10,443 nucleotides of DNA, taken from contig PMST01000499.1 of NCBI GenBank assembly GCA_003168295.1, forward strand, positions 4,524-14,966. The letters are read 5' to 3'. Shown piece by piece: positions 1 to 4,989 of this stretch. A program made the translations under genes and the position numbers. The notes under the pieces were generated by a model, which worked only from the letters and a program-made list of their open reading frames with translations, did not search any database and was not told where the DNA came from. Origin of the DNA: Actinomycetota bacterium. GTDB lineage: Bacteria; Actinomycetota; Actinomycetes; Streptosporangiales; Streptosporangiaceae. Each line of letters opens with the position of its first letter. Position 1 is the stretch's first letter.

Positions 1-290
1 CCGGCCAGCGCGCCGGCCAGCGACTCAGGCAGCGTGCCGGTCAGCCGTTCGACCACCCGGTGCTTACGGAACCGGTTCAGGTTCTCGTTGATCACGATCC
101 GCCGGACGTAGGCCTCGGGGTTCCCGCTCCGCCTGACCTTCGGCCAGGACGCGTAAGCCCGCGCGAACGCGGTCTGCGCCACATCCTCGGCATGGCCCTG
201 GTCGCCGGTCAGGGCGTAGGCCAGCCGGACCATGGCTGGCCACCGGGCGTGCATGAAGTCGCGGAACTCCTGGTCCAGCTGCGCCTTCAT
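1..290 (-). CDS. SigE-family (ECF-like) RNA polymerase sigma factor, N-terminal part
   Basis: The leftward frame starts at the ATG complementary to 288-290 and is still open at base 1, so only about 96 N-terminal residues are visible. They match sigma-70 region 2 of the SigE/ECF family: LAYALTGDQGHAEDVAQTAF (about residues 23-42), where the helix contacting core polymerase and the -10 element lies, followed by NPEAYVRRIVINENLNRFRK (about 57-76). Region 4, which reads the -35 element, would lie beyond the window. The start is supported by a good ribosome site: AAGGGG sits 7 bases before the ATG on the coding strand. The gene follows the dehydrogenase gene in the same direction after a 68-base gap that carries nested inverted repeats, so it may have its own promoter. 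Target genes and any anti-sigma factor cannot be seen. The family call is firm; the specific role is unknown. Confidence 0.88.
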   Translation of the reverse strand, partial: MKAQLDQEFRDFMHARWPAMVRLAYALTGDQGHAEDVAQTAFARAYASWPKVRRSGNPEAYVRRIVINENLNRFRKHRVVERLTGTLPESLAGALA

Positions 291-311
291 CGCTCACCCC
301 TTCAGCCCTCC

Positions 312-339
312 AGACCACCACTCACCGGCCGGTGGTTGC
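312..339 (-). promoter_or_regulatory. Candidate promoter of the SigE-family gene
   Basis: On the minus strand a GCAACC element (complement of 334-339) is followed after 18 bases by GTCT (complement of 312-315), about 20 bases before the ribosome site. AAC-containing -35 and GTC-containing -10 elements are typical of promoters read by ECF-type sigma factors, many of which are autoregulated. This is a by-eye match in a short gap and is weak evidence. Confidence 0.3.
314..336. repeat. Nested inverted repeats between dehydrogenase and sigma gene
   Basis: ACCACC at 314-319 pairs with GGTGGT at 331-336, and the loop contains the perfect 12-base palindrome CACCGGCCGGTG (323-334), which uses part of the right arm. 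The two pairings are mutually exclusive. It could be an operator inside the spacer of the candidate sigma promoter, or a hairpin ending the dehydrogenase message. There is no T-run after it. Confidence 0.4.
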
Positions 340-358
340 ATCGGAGGCCGAATCGGTT

Positions 359-1531
359 TCAGGGCCGCAGGATCGCCTTGATCACGCCGTCAGCGCGCCG
401 GTCGAAGCTGTCGTAGAACGAAGGCGCGTCGGCCAGCGTCCCGTGGTGAGTGACGATCTGCCCGGGCCGCGCCCGCCCGGCCACCACCAGGTCCCGCAGC
501 AAGGTGGTGTAGCGCCGGTCGTGGGTCCGCCCGAACCCGACGTTGATGCCCTTGCTGAAGAACGTGGCCCACGGCACCCGCAGCGACCCGTCCGCGCTTC
601 CCTCTGGAGCGGGATGAAGGTCCTTCTCCGCGTAGACCCCGGCGATCGCGACGTGCCCGGTCGGGTTGACCAGCCGCGCCAGGTCGGAAACCACCTGAGT
701 CGGGTTCTCCCGGGACGGGTCGGCCCGGTCCCGGGCCTGGAACCCGACCGCGTCGATGCCCTTCTGCACGCCGTTCATCTGCTCCTCGCCGATCGGCAGC
801 CCGCGCCGCCGCCGGAGCTCCCGGATCTGCTCGACCGGATCCCCGTCGCCGAACGACACCGGCGTCGCGCCCAGCGACCCCGCCATGTCCAGCCGGTCGG
901 CTATGTGGTCGACCACGTACACCTCGGCCGCCCCGCGCAGCAGCGCGCTGTACGCGGCGAGCAGCCCGATCGTCCCCGCGCCGAACACCGCCACCGTGCA
1001 CCCCGGCTGCATGAACGCCAGCTCGGTGGCGTGCCACCCGGTGACGAACGCGTCTGCCAGCAGCACAAAGTCATCTTCCCGCTCATCCAGCGGCGAACCA
1101 GGCACCCGGATGCAGTTGGCGTCTGCGAACGGCACCCGCAGCAATTCGGCCTGGGCGCCGCGGTAGGTGCCCATCCCCGCGTACCCGTACGCGGCCCCGA
1201 AGCCTTCCGGCCGCACCCGCAGGCACGCGGCGGTGTAACCCCGGACGCAGTTGAAGCACATGCCGCAGTACAGATGGGTCGGGATTACCACCCGGTCGCC
1301 CGGCTTGACCAGGCTGACCTCGCTCCCGGCCCGCTCGATGACGCCGAGCGGCTCGTGCCCGATCACGAGCCCGGGCTCCGCACCGGTCCGCCCGTCGTAC
1401 ATGTGCAGGTCGGTCCCGCAGATCGCGCTTGACGTCACCCGCACCACCACGTCGGCCGGGTCCTCGATCACCGCGTCCTCGACCTCGTGGACGCCGACCT
1501 TCCTGGTCCCCTCGTACACAACGGCCTTCAT
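359..1531 (-). CDS. Zinc-dependent alcohol dehydrogenase, formaldehyde-dehydrogenase-like (MDR family)
   Basis: A complete 390-residue medium-chain dehydrogenase, normal in length for the glutathione-independent formaldehyde dehydrogenase-like branch. Catalytic zinc ligands are visible as Cys38 (ICGTD), His59-Glu60 (GHEPLG) and Asp160 (LLADAF). The structural zinc lobe has Cys89, Cys92, Cys95 and Cys103. The Rossmann dinucleotide loop is GAGTIG at 184-189, with Asp208 after strand two, which favours NAD over NADP. The expected reaction is NAD-dependent oxidation of an alcohol or of formaldehyde hydrate in the cytoplasm. The true substrate is not proven. It starts 12 bases after the AlkB-like gene stops, with GAGG just before the ATG, so the two are probably one transcript. 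AlkB releases formaldehyde when it demethylates bases, which fits a detoxifying partner, but this link is inference. Related zinc dehydrogenases of other specificity remain possible. Confidence 0.9.
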   Translation of the reverse strand: MKAVVYEGTRKVGVHEVEDAVIEDPADVVVRVTSSAICGTDLHMYDGRTGAEPGLVIGHEPLGVIERAGSEVSLVKPGDRVVIPTHLYCGMCFNCVRGYTAACLRVRPEGFGAAYGYAGMGTYRGAQAELLRVPFADANCIRVPGSPLDEREDDFVLLADAFVTGWHATELAFMQPGCTVAVFGAGTIGLLAAYSALLRGAAEVYVVDHIADRLDMAGSLGATPVSFGDGDPVEQIRELRRRRGLPIGEEQMNGVQKGIDAVGFQARDRADPSRENPTQVVSDLARLVNPTGHVAIAGVYAEKDLHPAPEGSADGSLRVPWATFFSKGINVGFGRTHDRRYTTLLRDLVVAGRARPGQIVTHHGTLADAPSFYDSFDRRADGVIKAILRP

Positions 1532-1543
1532 GGCCTCATTGTC

Positions 1544-2176
1544 TCAGCGCACGCCCTCCGGCCGGAACTGCACGCTGATCCGCGGTCCGATCGCCTTGGA
1601 CGTCTTGGGTACGGCGTGCTCCCAGGTGCGCTGGCAGCTGCCGCCCATGACCAGCAGATCCCCATGCCCGACCTCGAACCGCAGCGACGCCCCGCCGCCC
1701 CGCGGCCGCAGCGCCAGGACCCGCGGCGAGCCCAGCGACACGATCGCCACCATGGTGTCCTCGGTCTGCCCGCGCCCGATCGTGTCCCCGTGCCACGCGA
1801 CGCTGTCCCGCCCGTCCCGGTACAGGCACAGCCCCGCCGTCCGGAACGGCTCGCCCAGCTCCGGCCCGTAGTGCGCGTTCAGCGCCTCCCGGGCGGCGGT
1901 CAGCGCCGGATCGGGCAGCGGCGCGTCCTCCCCGTAGAAGCAGAGCAGCCGGGGGACCGCCACAACCCGGTCGTACATCCGCCGCTGCTCCGCCCGCCAT
2001 GGCACCGACTCGACCAGCTGAGCGAACACCTCCGCCGATCCCGCCAGCCATCCCGGGCAGAAATCCACCCACGCGCCGCGGGTCAGCGGCGTCCGTCGCA
2101 CCGAGCTCCCGAGCGGGCCAAGCGCCGGATCGTCGCCGCCCAGGTCCAGCAGAGACTCCTGCACCGAAACACTCAT
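1544..2176 (-). CDS. alkB: AlkB-like 2-oxoglutarate/Fe(II) dioxygenase (alkylation repair)
   Basis: A 210-residue protein of the AlkB family, which oxidatively removes alkyl groups from damaged bases (1-methyladenine, 3-methylcytosine) using 2-oxoglutarate, Fe(II) and O2, releasing formaldehyde, succinate and CO2. The iron triad is His129-x-Asp131 (AWHGDT) and His187 (WEHAVPK). The 2-oxoglutarate/substrate arginines fit Arg199 and Arg205 in the ending RISVQFRP. The stretch PRLLCFYG (75-82) matches the family's nucleotide-recognition lid region. The ATG complementary to 2174-2176 is chosen because a TAGACT -10 element lies exactly six bases before it and no ribosome site is present, suggesting a leaderless message. 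It is first in a leftward operon with the zinc dehydrogenase. A LexA-box-like sequence lies upstream. The family is clear; whether the substrate is DNA, RNA or protein is not shown. Confidence 0.9.
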   Translation of the reverse strand: MSVSVQESLLDLGGDDPALGPLGSSVRRTPLTRGAWVDFCPGWLAGSAEVFAQLVESVPWRAEQRRMYDRVVAVPRLLCFYGEDAPLPDPALTAAREALNAHYGPELGEPFRTAGLCLYRDGRDSVAWHGDTIGRGQTEDTMVAIVSLGSPRVLALRPRGGGASLRFEVGHGDLLVMGGSCQRTWEHAVPKTSKAIGPRISVQFRPEGVR

Positions 2177-2182
2177 GCGAAC

Positions 2183-2188
2183 AGTCTA
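2183..2188 (-). promoter_or_regulatory. -10 element of the AlkB-like gene (leaderless)
   Basis: The minus strand reads TAGACT, matching TANNNT, six bases before the ATG, with no ribosome site between. The transcript would begin at or next to the start codon. No good -35 is seen at 17-18 bases. Confidence 0.55.
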
Positions 2189-2196
2189 TCGCACAT

Positions 2197-2212
2197 CCAA
2201 ACGCATATTCGA
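2197..2212 (-). promoter_or_regulatory. LexA (SOS) box-like sequence upstream of the AlkB-like gene
   Basis: On the minus strand the site reads TCGAATATGCGTTTGG. Against the actinobacterial/Gram-positive SOS consensus TCGAAC-N4-GTTCGA it matches 9 of 12 fixed positions. It overlaps where the -35 of the alkB promoter would be, a sensible place for a repressor of a DNA repair operon. Three mismatches make it a candidate only. Confidence 0.35.
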
Positions 2213-2320
2213 GCACAACTGGCCGGGCATCACGGCATCCCGCACCGAAAGATGCAGGCGCCGCCGCATCACCTGTTCAATTTCGCCGAACGGACACCGC
2301 CCCGAGCGCCCGGCCTGCCG

Positions 2321-2343
2321 CGTCCAGTCCCGGCGTCCAGTCC
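2321..2343 (+). repeat. Tandem 10-base direct repeat before the antitoxin promoter
   Basis: CGTCCAGTCC occurs at 2321-2330 and again, identical, at 2334-2343, a spacing of 13 bases. It covers the -35 region and ends directly at the left arm of the inverted repeat around the TATAAT element. It could be an accessory protein site or a chance duplication. Confidence 0.5.
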
Positions 2344-2364
2344 ATGACTATAATTCAGGTCATG
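2343..2364. promoter_or_regulatory. Inverted-repeat operator candidate of the toxin-antitoxin operon
   Basis: CATGAC (2343-2348) and GTCATG (2359-2364) are exact reverse complements around a centre containing AATT. The pair brackets the -10 element and includes the antitoxin start codon. Phd/YefM-type antitoxins normally repress their own promoter by binding palindromes in just this position, so autoregulation is the expected role. Binding itself is inferred. Confidence 0.55.
2349..2354 (+). promoter_or_regulatory. -10 element TATAAT, leaderless antitoxin start
   Basis: A perfect TATAAT lies seven bases before the ATG at 2362, so transcription should begin on the A of the start codon. In such GC-rich DNA a perfect -10 at this exact spacing is unlikely by chance, and it decides the start: the in-frame ATG at 2344 would be upstream of the transcription start. 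No clear -35 is present. Confidence 0.7.
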
Positions 2365-2655
2365 ACGACGATTTCGCTAGCGGACGCCAAAGCCCGGCTG
2401 TCGGCGGTACTTGATGAGGTACGTGATACCCACGAGCGTGTCGTGATCACCCGCAATGGCCGCCCTGAAGCTGTGATTCTGGCGGTATCGGATCTAGAGG
2501 CGCTAGAGGAGACACTGGACCTGCTGAGCACTCCTGGCGCGCTGGAAGAGATACGTGCGGCCGAGGCTGAGATCGCCCGCGGGGAGGCGATCGACGCCGA
2601 GGAACTGCGCCGCCTGATGGCGGGGAGAGTCCGCGCCGAGCAGGTCAGCGAGTGA
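2362..2655 (+). CDS. Phd/YefM-family antitoxin
   Basis: A 97-residue protein with the Phd/YefM layout. The N-terminal DNA-binding half reads MTTISLADAKARLSAVLDEV, followed by the family's VVITRNGRPEAVILAVSDLEALEETLDLL (about residues 27-55). A charged helical C-terminal tail (about 60-97, rich in Glu, Ala and Arg) is the usual toxin-wrapping segment. It should neutralise the toxin encoded next and repress the operon with it. The start at 2362 is chosen over the in-frame ATG at 2344 because of the TATAAT seven bases upstream. The toxin gene begins three bases after the stop, so the two are co-transcribed and probably translationally coupled. The family is clear. Whether its tail fits the altered toxin downstream is unknown. 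Confidence 0.9.
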   Translation: MTTISLADAKARLSAVLDEVRDTHERVVITRNGRPEAVILAVSDLEALEETLDLLSTPGALEEIRAAEAEIARGEAIDAEELRRLMAGRVRAEQVSE

Positions 2656-2658
2656 GCG

Positions 2659-3339
2659 ATGAGAACCTACCGCCTGTCGCTCGCGCCGTCGCCTCGCCGC
2701 GCCCTGATTGAAGGGCCACCCCGGGGCCTCCCGCTGGCCGTCGCGACCGCGGTGACCGGATTCCTCACCGGCGCCTTGCTTGATGACCCCCAGAAGGCGG
2801 GGCGGCCTTCGCCGAGCGTGGACCGCCGCCCCACGGCGCGGATGCCGCTGCCCGCCCAGGCCATGCGCATCGGCCGCGTCCCCGACAACGACCTGGTCCT
2901 GCCCCACCTCGACGTTTCCCGGCACCACGCGGAATTGCGGAAAACACCCACCGGAAACTACGAGATCGTCGACCTAGGCAGCCATAACGGCATCTATGTC
3001 AACGGCCAGAAGGTGCCCTCCAAGCTGCTGACCGAAGCTGATCTCGTCAGCATCGGCCACTCGACGTTCCGCCTCGAGGACAACGAGCTCGTCCAGTTCG
3101 CCGACGACGAGCAGGTCACCTCCACCGCCCGGACTGACGAGCAGGCCACCTCCACCGGCCAGGATCTGGTCGTGCAGGGCAAACCGCTCAGTCGTGAACT
3201 GGCCGGATACCACTCCGCTAGGCGCGGTGCCTATCGGGTCGTGTACCGCATCGACGATGCCGACAGGGTGGTCCACGTGGTCCGCATCGATCACCGGTCC
3301 AGCGCCTATCAAACCCGGTACACAGAAACCCGGGCGTAG
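2659..3339 (+). CDS. RelE-family toxin with an FHA domain inserted in the fold
   Basis: One unbroken frame of 226 residues, whereas RelE toxins of this kind are usually about 85-95. Residues 1-50 look like the RelE N-terminal part (strand MRTYRLSL, two helices ending FLTGALLDDPQKAGRP). Residues about 61-146 form an FHA domain: IGR at 71-73, SRHH at 87-90 (the Ser and His typical of phosphopeptide binding), GSHNG at 107-111 and VNG at 114-116, with the closing strand VSIGHSTFRLEDNEL. A linker at 147-170 holds a duplicated ten-residue unit (DEQVTSTA.., DEQATSTG..). Residues 174-220 are the RelE C-terminal part: GKPLSREL, then SARRGAYRVVYRIDD and VVRIDHRSSAY, with Arg193, Arg197, Arg213 and Tyr217 at the usual mRNA-cleaving/basic positions. 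RelE cleaves mRNA at the ribosome; FHA domains bind phosphothreonine. It follows the antitoxin by three bases. The combination suggests phospho-signal control, or alternatively a toxin disabled by insertion. Domain calls are strong; function is inference. Confidence 0.87.
   Translation: MRTYRLSLAPSPRRALIEGPPRGLPLAVATAVTGFLTGALLDDPQKAGRPSPSVDRRPTARMPLPAQAMRIGRVPDNDLVLPHLDVSRHHAELRKTPTGNYEIVDLGSHNGIYVNGQKVPSKLLTEADLVSIGHSTFRLEDNELVQFADDEQVTSTARTDEQATSTGQDLVVQGKPLSRELAGYHSARRGAYRVVYRIDDADRVVHVVRIDHRSSAYQTRYTETRA
3106..3157 (+). repeat. In-frame 30-base tandem duplication in the FHA-to-RelE linker
   Basis: A 22-base unit starting GACGAGCAGG at 3106 recurs at 3136 with one mismatch, a period of 30 bases. 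It encodes DEQVTSTA and DEQATSTG in the linker after the FHA domain. The 30-base period keeps the reading frame. The unit contains threonines that could be kinase sites, which is only a suggestion. Confidence 0.7.
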
Positions 3340-4332
3340 CTAGGCGTAGCGCGCCGCGACCGCCGCTGCCACCGTGGCTAGGTCAGCGCGTACCTCGGCC
3401 GGCGATACCACCTCGACGTCAGCCCCGAAGCTCAGCAGCGTCCGCGCCGCAGGCACCGCGGCAAACCGCAACCCCATGACCGCCCACCCTGCGTCCGAGC
3501 CCCCGTCCGCACCATCCTCAGCGCCGTCCGCCGCACCATCTCCACCGTCCTCCGCCAGATACGCCGCGCAGATCCGCCGGAACATATCCAGCCGATCCCG
3601 CCGTATCCTCGCCACCACCGCCACCCCGGTCGGCCGCTCCTCCACCTGCCGCCGCAGTGCCTCCCATAGCTCCGCGAGATCCACCCCGTCCCGCCGCCGC
3701 ACCGGCGCTTCGTCCGCCACGGCCGATGCCACCCGCGACACCCGGAACAGCCGTGGTTCCCCGACCTGGTCAGCCACGAGATACCAGACTCCCGCCTTGC
3801 ACACCAGCCCGTACGGGTCCACCACCCGCTCACGCGGCGCCCGCTGCCCGCTGCTCCGGTACCCCAGCCGTACCCGCCGATCGGTAAAAACCGCCGCCTG
3901 CAGCACGCCGAGCTGCCCAGTCGGCTCCGCCGCCCGCATCCACCCCGCCGGATCCACCAGGATCCGCTGGCTGGTCGCCGTAGCCGCCGGCCGGAACGGC
4001 TCAGGTACCGCCCGCATCACCTTCAATACGGCGGAACGGGCCGCGGTTCCCAGCCCCAGGTCTTCCTGCGCGCCCCCCGTGGTGAGCACGAACAAGGCCC
4101 GCGCCTCGTCGGCCGTCAGCCCGGTCACGTCCGTCCGGTACCCCGGCAGCAGCCGGATGCCCCCGGCTCGCCCTCGCTCGGTATAAATCGGCACCCCCGC
4201 CGACGACAGCGCCTCGGCGTCCCGGTAAATGGTGCGCGGCGAGACCTCGAGCCGCTCCGCCAGCTCACCCGCGGTCACCTGCCCGCGAGCCTGAAGCAGC
4301 AGCAGTATCTCCAGCAGCCGACCCGATTTCAT
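3340..4332 (-). CDS. YafY-type HTH/WYL-domain transcriptional regulator
   Basis: A 330-residue regulator. The N-terminal helix-turn-helix (about residues 5-60) reads GQVTAGELAERLEVSPRTIY, with the recognition helix about 31-42 and the usual GYRTDVTGLTADEARAL linker after it. A WYL domain follows at about 140-205, with the signature GVWYLVA at 181-187. WYL domains sense ligands or nucleic acid in several families. A C-terminal WCX-like part (RTLLSFGADVEVVSPAEVRADL) closes the protein. An acidic, glycine-rich stretch at about 260-281 interrupts the C-terminal region and is coded by partly repetitive DNA. The start ATG lies seven bases after a TATTTT -10 element. It is divergent from the TIGR03086 protein gene, a common pairing in actinomycetes, and a CCTGTCAGG palindrome between them is a likely site of action. 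Its stop directly abuts the toxin's stop. Ligand unknown. Confidence 0.92.
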   Translation of the reverse strand: MKSGRLLEILLLLQARGQVTAGELAERLEVSPRTIYRDAEALSSAGVPIYTERGRAGGIRLLPGYRTDVTGLTADEARALFVLTTGGAQEDLGLGTAARSAVLKVMRAVPEPFRPAATATSQRILVDPAGWMRAAEPTGQLGVLQAAVFTDRRVRLGYRSSGQRAPRERVVDPYGLVCKAGVWYLVADQVGEPRLFRVSRVASAVADEAPVRRRDGVDLAELWEALRRQVEERPTGVAVVARIRRDRLDMFRRICAAYLAEDGGDGAADGAEDGADGGSDAGWAVMGLRFAAVPAARTLLSFGADVEVVSPAEVRADLATVAAAVAARYA

Positions 4333-4339
4333 GTTCTCT

Positions 4340-4345
4340 AAAATA
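4340..4345 (-). promoter_or_regulatory. -10 element of the WYL regulator gene
   Basis: The minus strand reads TATTTT seven bases before the ATG with no ribosome site, again fitting a leaderless message. No strong -35 is seen at 17 bases; the CCTGTCAGG palindrome falls in the spacer. Confidence 0.45.
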
Positions 4346-4353
4346 TGACGTTC

Positions 4354-4362
4354 CCTGTCAGG
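4354..4362. promoter_or_regulatory. Palindrome CCTGTCAGG between divergent genes, operator candidate
   Basis: CCTG and CAGG are exact inverted arms around one central base. The site lies in the 51-base gap between the WYL regulator and the TIGR03086 gene, where a protein bound there could control both. Assignment to the WYL regulator is inference from position. Confidence 0.4.
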
Positions 4363-4383
4363 TTAATGCCGCAGGCTACCCCC

Positions 4384-4989
4384 ATGACGAACACGACAGA
4401 GCCGAACACGACAGAGCCCATGACCGATCCCCGCGAGATCCACCGCCGCGCCATGGCCCAGACCGAAGCGATCGTCGTGGCGGTCGAGCCCGGCCAGCTC
4501 GGCCTGCCCACGCCCTGCGCCGAATACGACGTCCGCGCCCTGCTCAGCCATATGGTCGGCGGCCTGAACCGGTTCGCGATCGTCGGCGAGGGCGGCGACG
4601 CGCTCGCCCGTCCGGCCCGCGCCGACGACGTTCCCGACGACGGCTGGCTGGCGGCGTACCAGGCGGCCAGCCAGCGGGCCAGGCAGGCCTGGTCCGACGA
4701 CGCCAAGCTCGACGCCCTGGTCGAAGTCCCGTGGGGCAAGATCCCTGGCCGGTTCGCGATCGCCGGCTACGTCCAGGAGATCCTCACCCACGGCTGGGAC
4801 CTGGCCCAGGCCACCGGCCAGCCGACCGAACGCGACCCCGAGCTCGCCCTCTTCGCCCTGACCGGAGCCAAGCGCATACTGCCCCCCGAAACCCGCGGCG
4901 ACGACATCCCCTTCGGCCCCGTCATCCCGGTCCCCCCGGACGCCGCCCCCTACGCCCAGCTCGCCGCCTGGCTAGGCCGCCAGCCCTAG
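4384..4989 (+). CDS. TIGR03086-family DinB-like metal-binding protein
   Basis: A 201-residue protein of the TIGR03086 group, which has the DinB/maleylpyruvate isomerase N-terminal four-helix fold common in mycothiol-making actinomycetes. Recognisable segments are LPTPCAEYDVRALLSHMVGG (about 41-60), VEVPWGKIPG, and YVQEILTHGWDLAQATG (129-145), ending with the family's typical FGPVIPVPPDAAPYAQLAAWLGR. His56, His136 and Asp139 are likely metal ligands. No reaction has been established for most members; thiol- or mycothiol-dependent transferase activity is the usual guess. The start at 4384 is preferred but ATG 4420, in frame, is a real alternative: the 36 bases between contain an exact 15-base tandem duplication coding NTTEP twice, and the DinB fold begins after both. 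The gene is divergent from the WYL regulator, which probably controls it. Confidence 0.85.
   Translation: MTNTTEPNTTEPMTDPREIHRRAMAQTEAIVVAVEPGQLGLPTPCAEYDVRALLSHMVGGLNRFAIVGEGGDALARPARADDVPDDGWLAAYQAASQRARQAWSDDAKLDALVEVPWGKIPGRFAIAGYVQEILTHGWDLAQATGQPTERDPELALFALTGAKRILPPETRGDDIPFGPVIPVPPDAAPYAQLAAWLGRQP
4389..4418 (+). repeat. Exact 15-base tandem duplication near the TIGR03086 gene start
   Basis: The unit GAACACGACAGAGCC occurs at 4389-4403 and 4404-4418 without mismatch, and gives NTTEP-NTTEP in the protein. It lies between two CCCATGAC copies (4381 and 4417), each supplying an in-frame ATG, so it bears on which start is used. Confidence 0.8.

Noticed and set aside
332..1432. Long rightward open frame of 366 codons opposite the zinc dehydrogenase
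   Set aside because: Its translation is rich in Pro, Arg, Val and His with no family motif; it is the antisense shadow of a well-recognised GC-rich gene.
1999..2655. 218-codon reading of the antitoxin with a long N-terminal extension
   Set aside because: The extension is a low-complexity Pro/Arg stretch running over the alkB gene and its promoter; Phd proteins are about 80-100 residues and TATAAT fixes the start at 2362.
2659..3339. Reading the FHA toxin gene as two genes or as a frameshifted fusion artefact
   Set aside because: The frame is continuous with no internal stop, no second ribosome site is evident before the RelE C-terminal part, and neither RelE part would be a functional protein alone.
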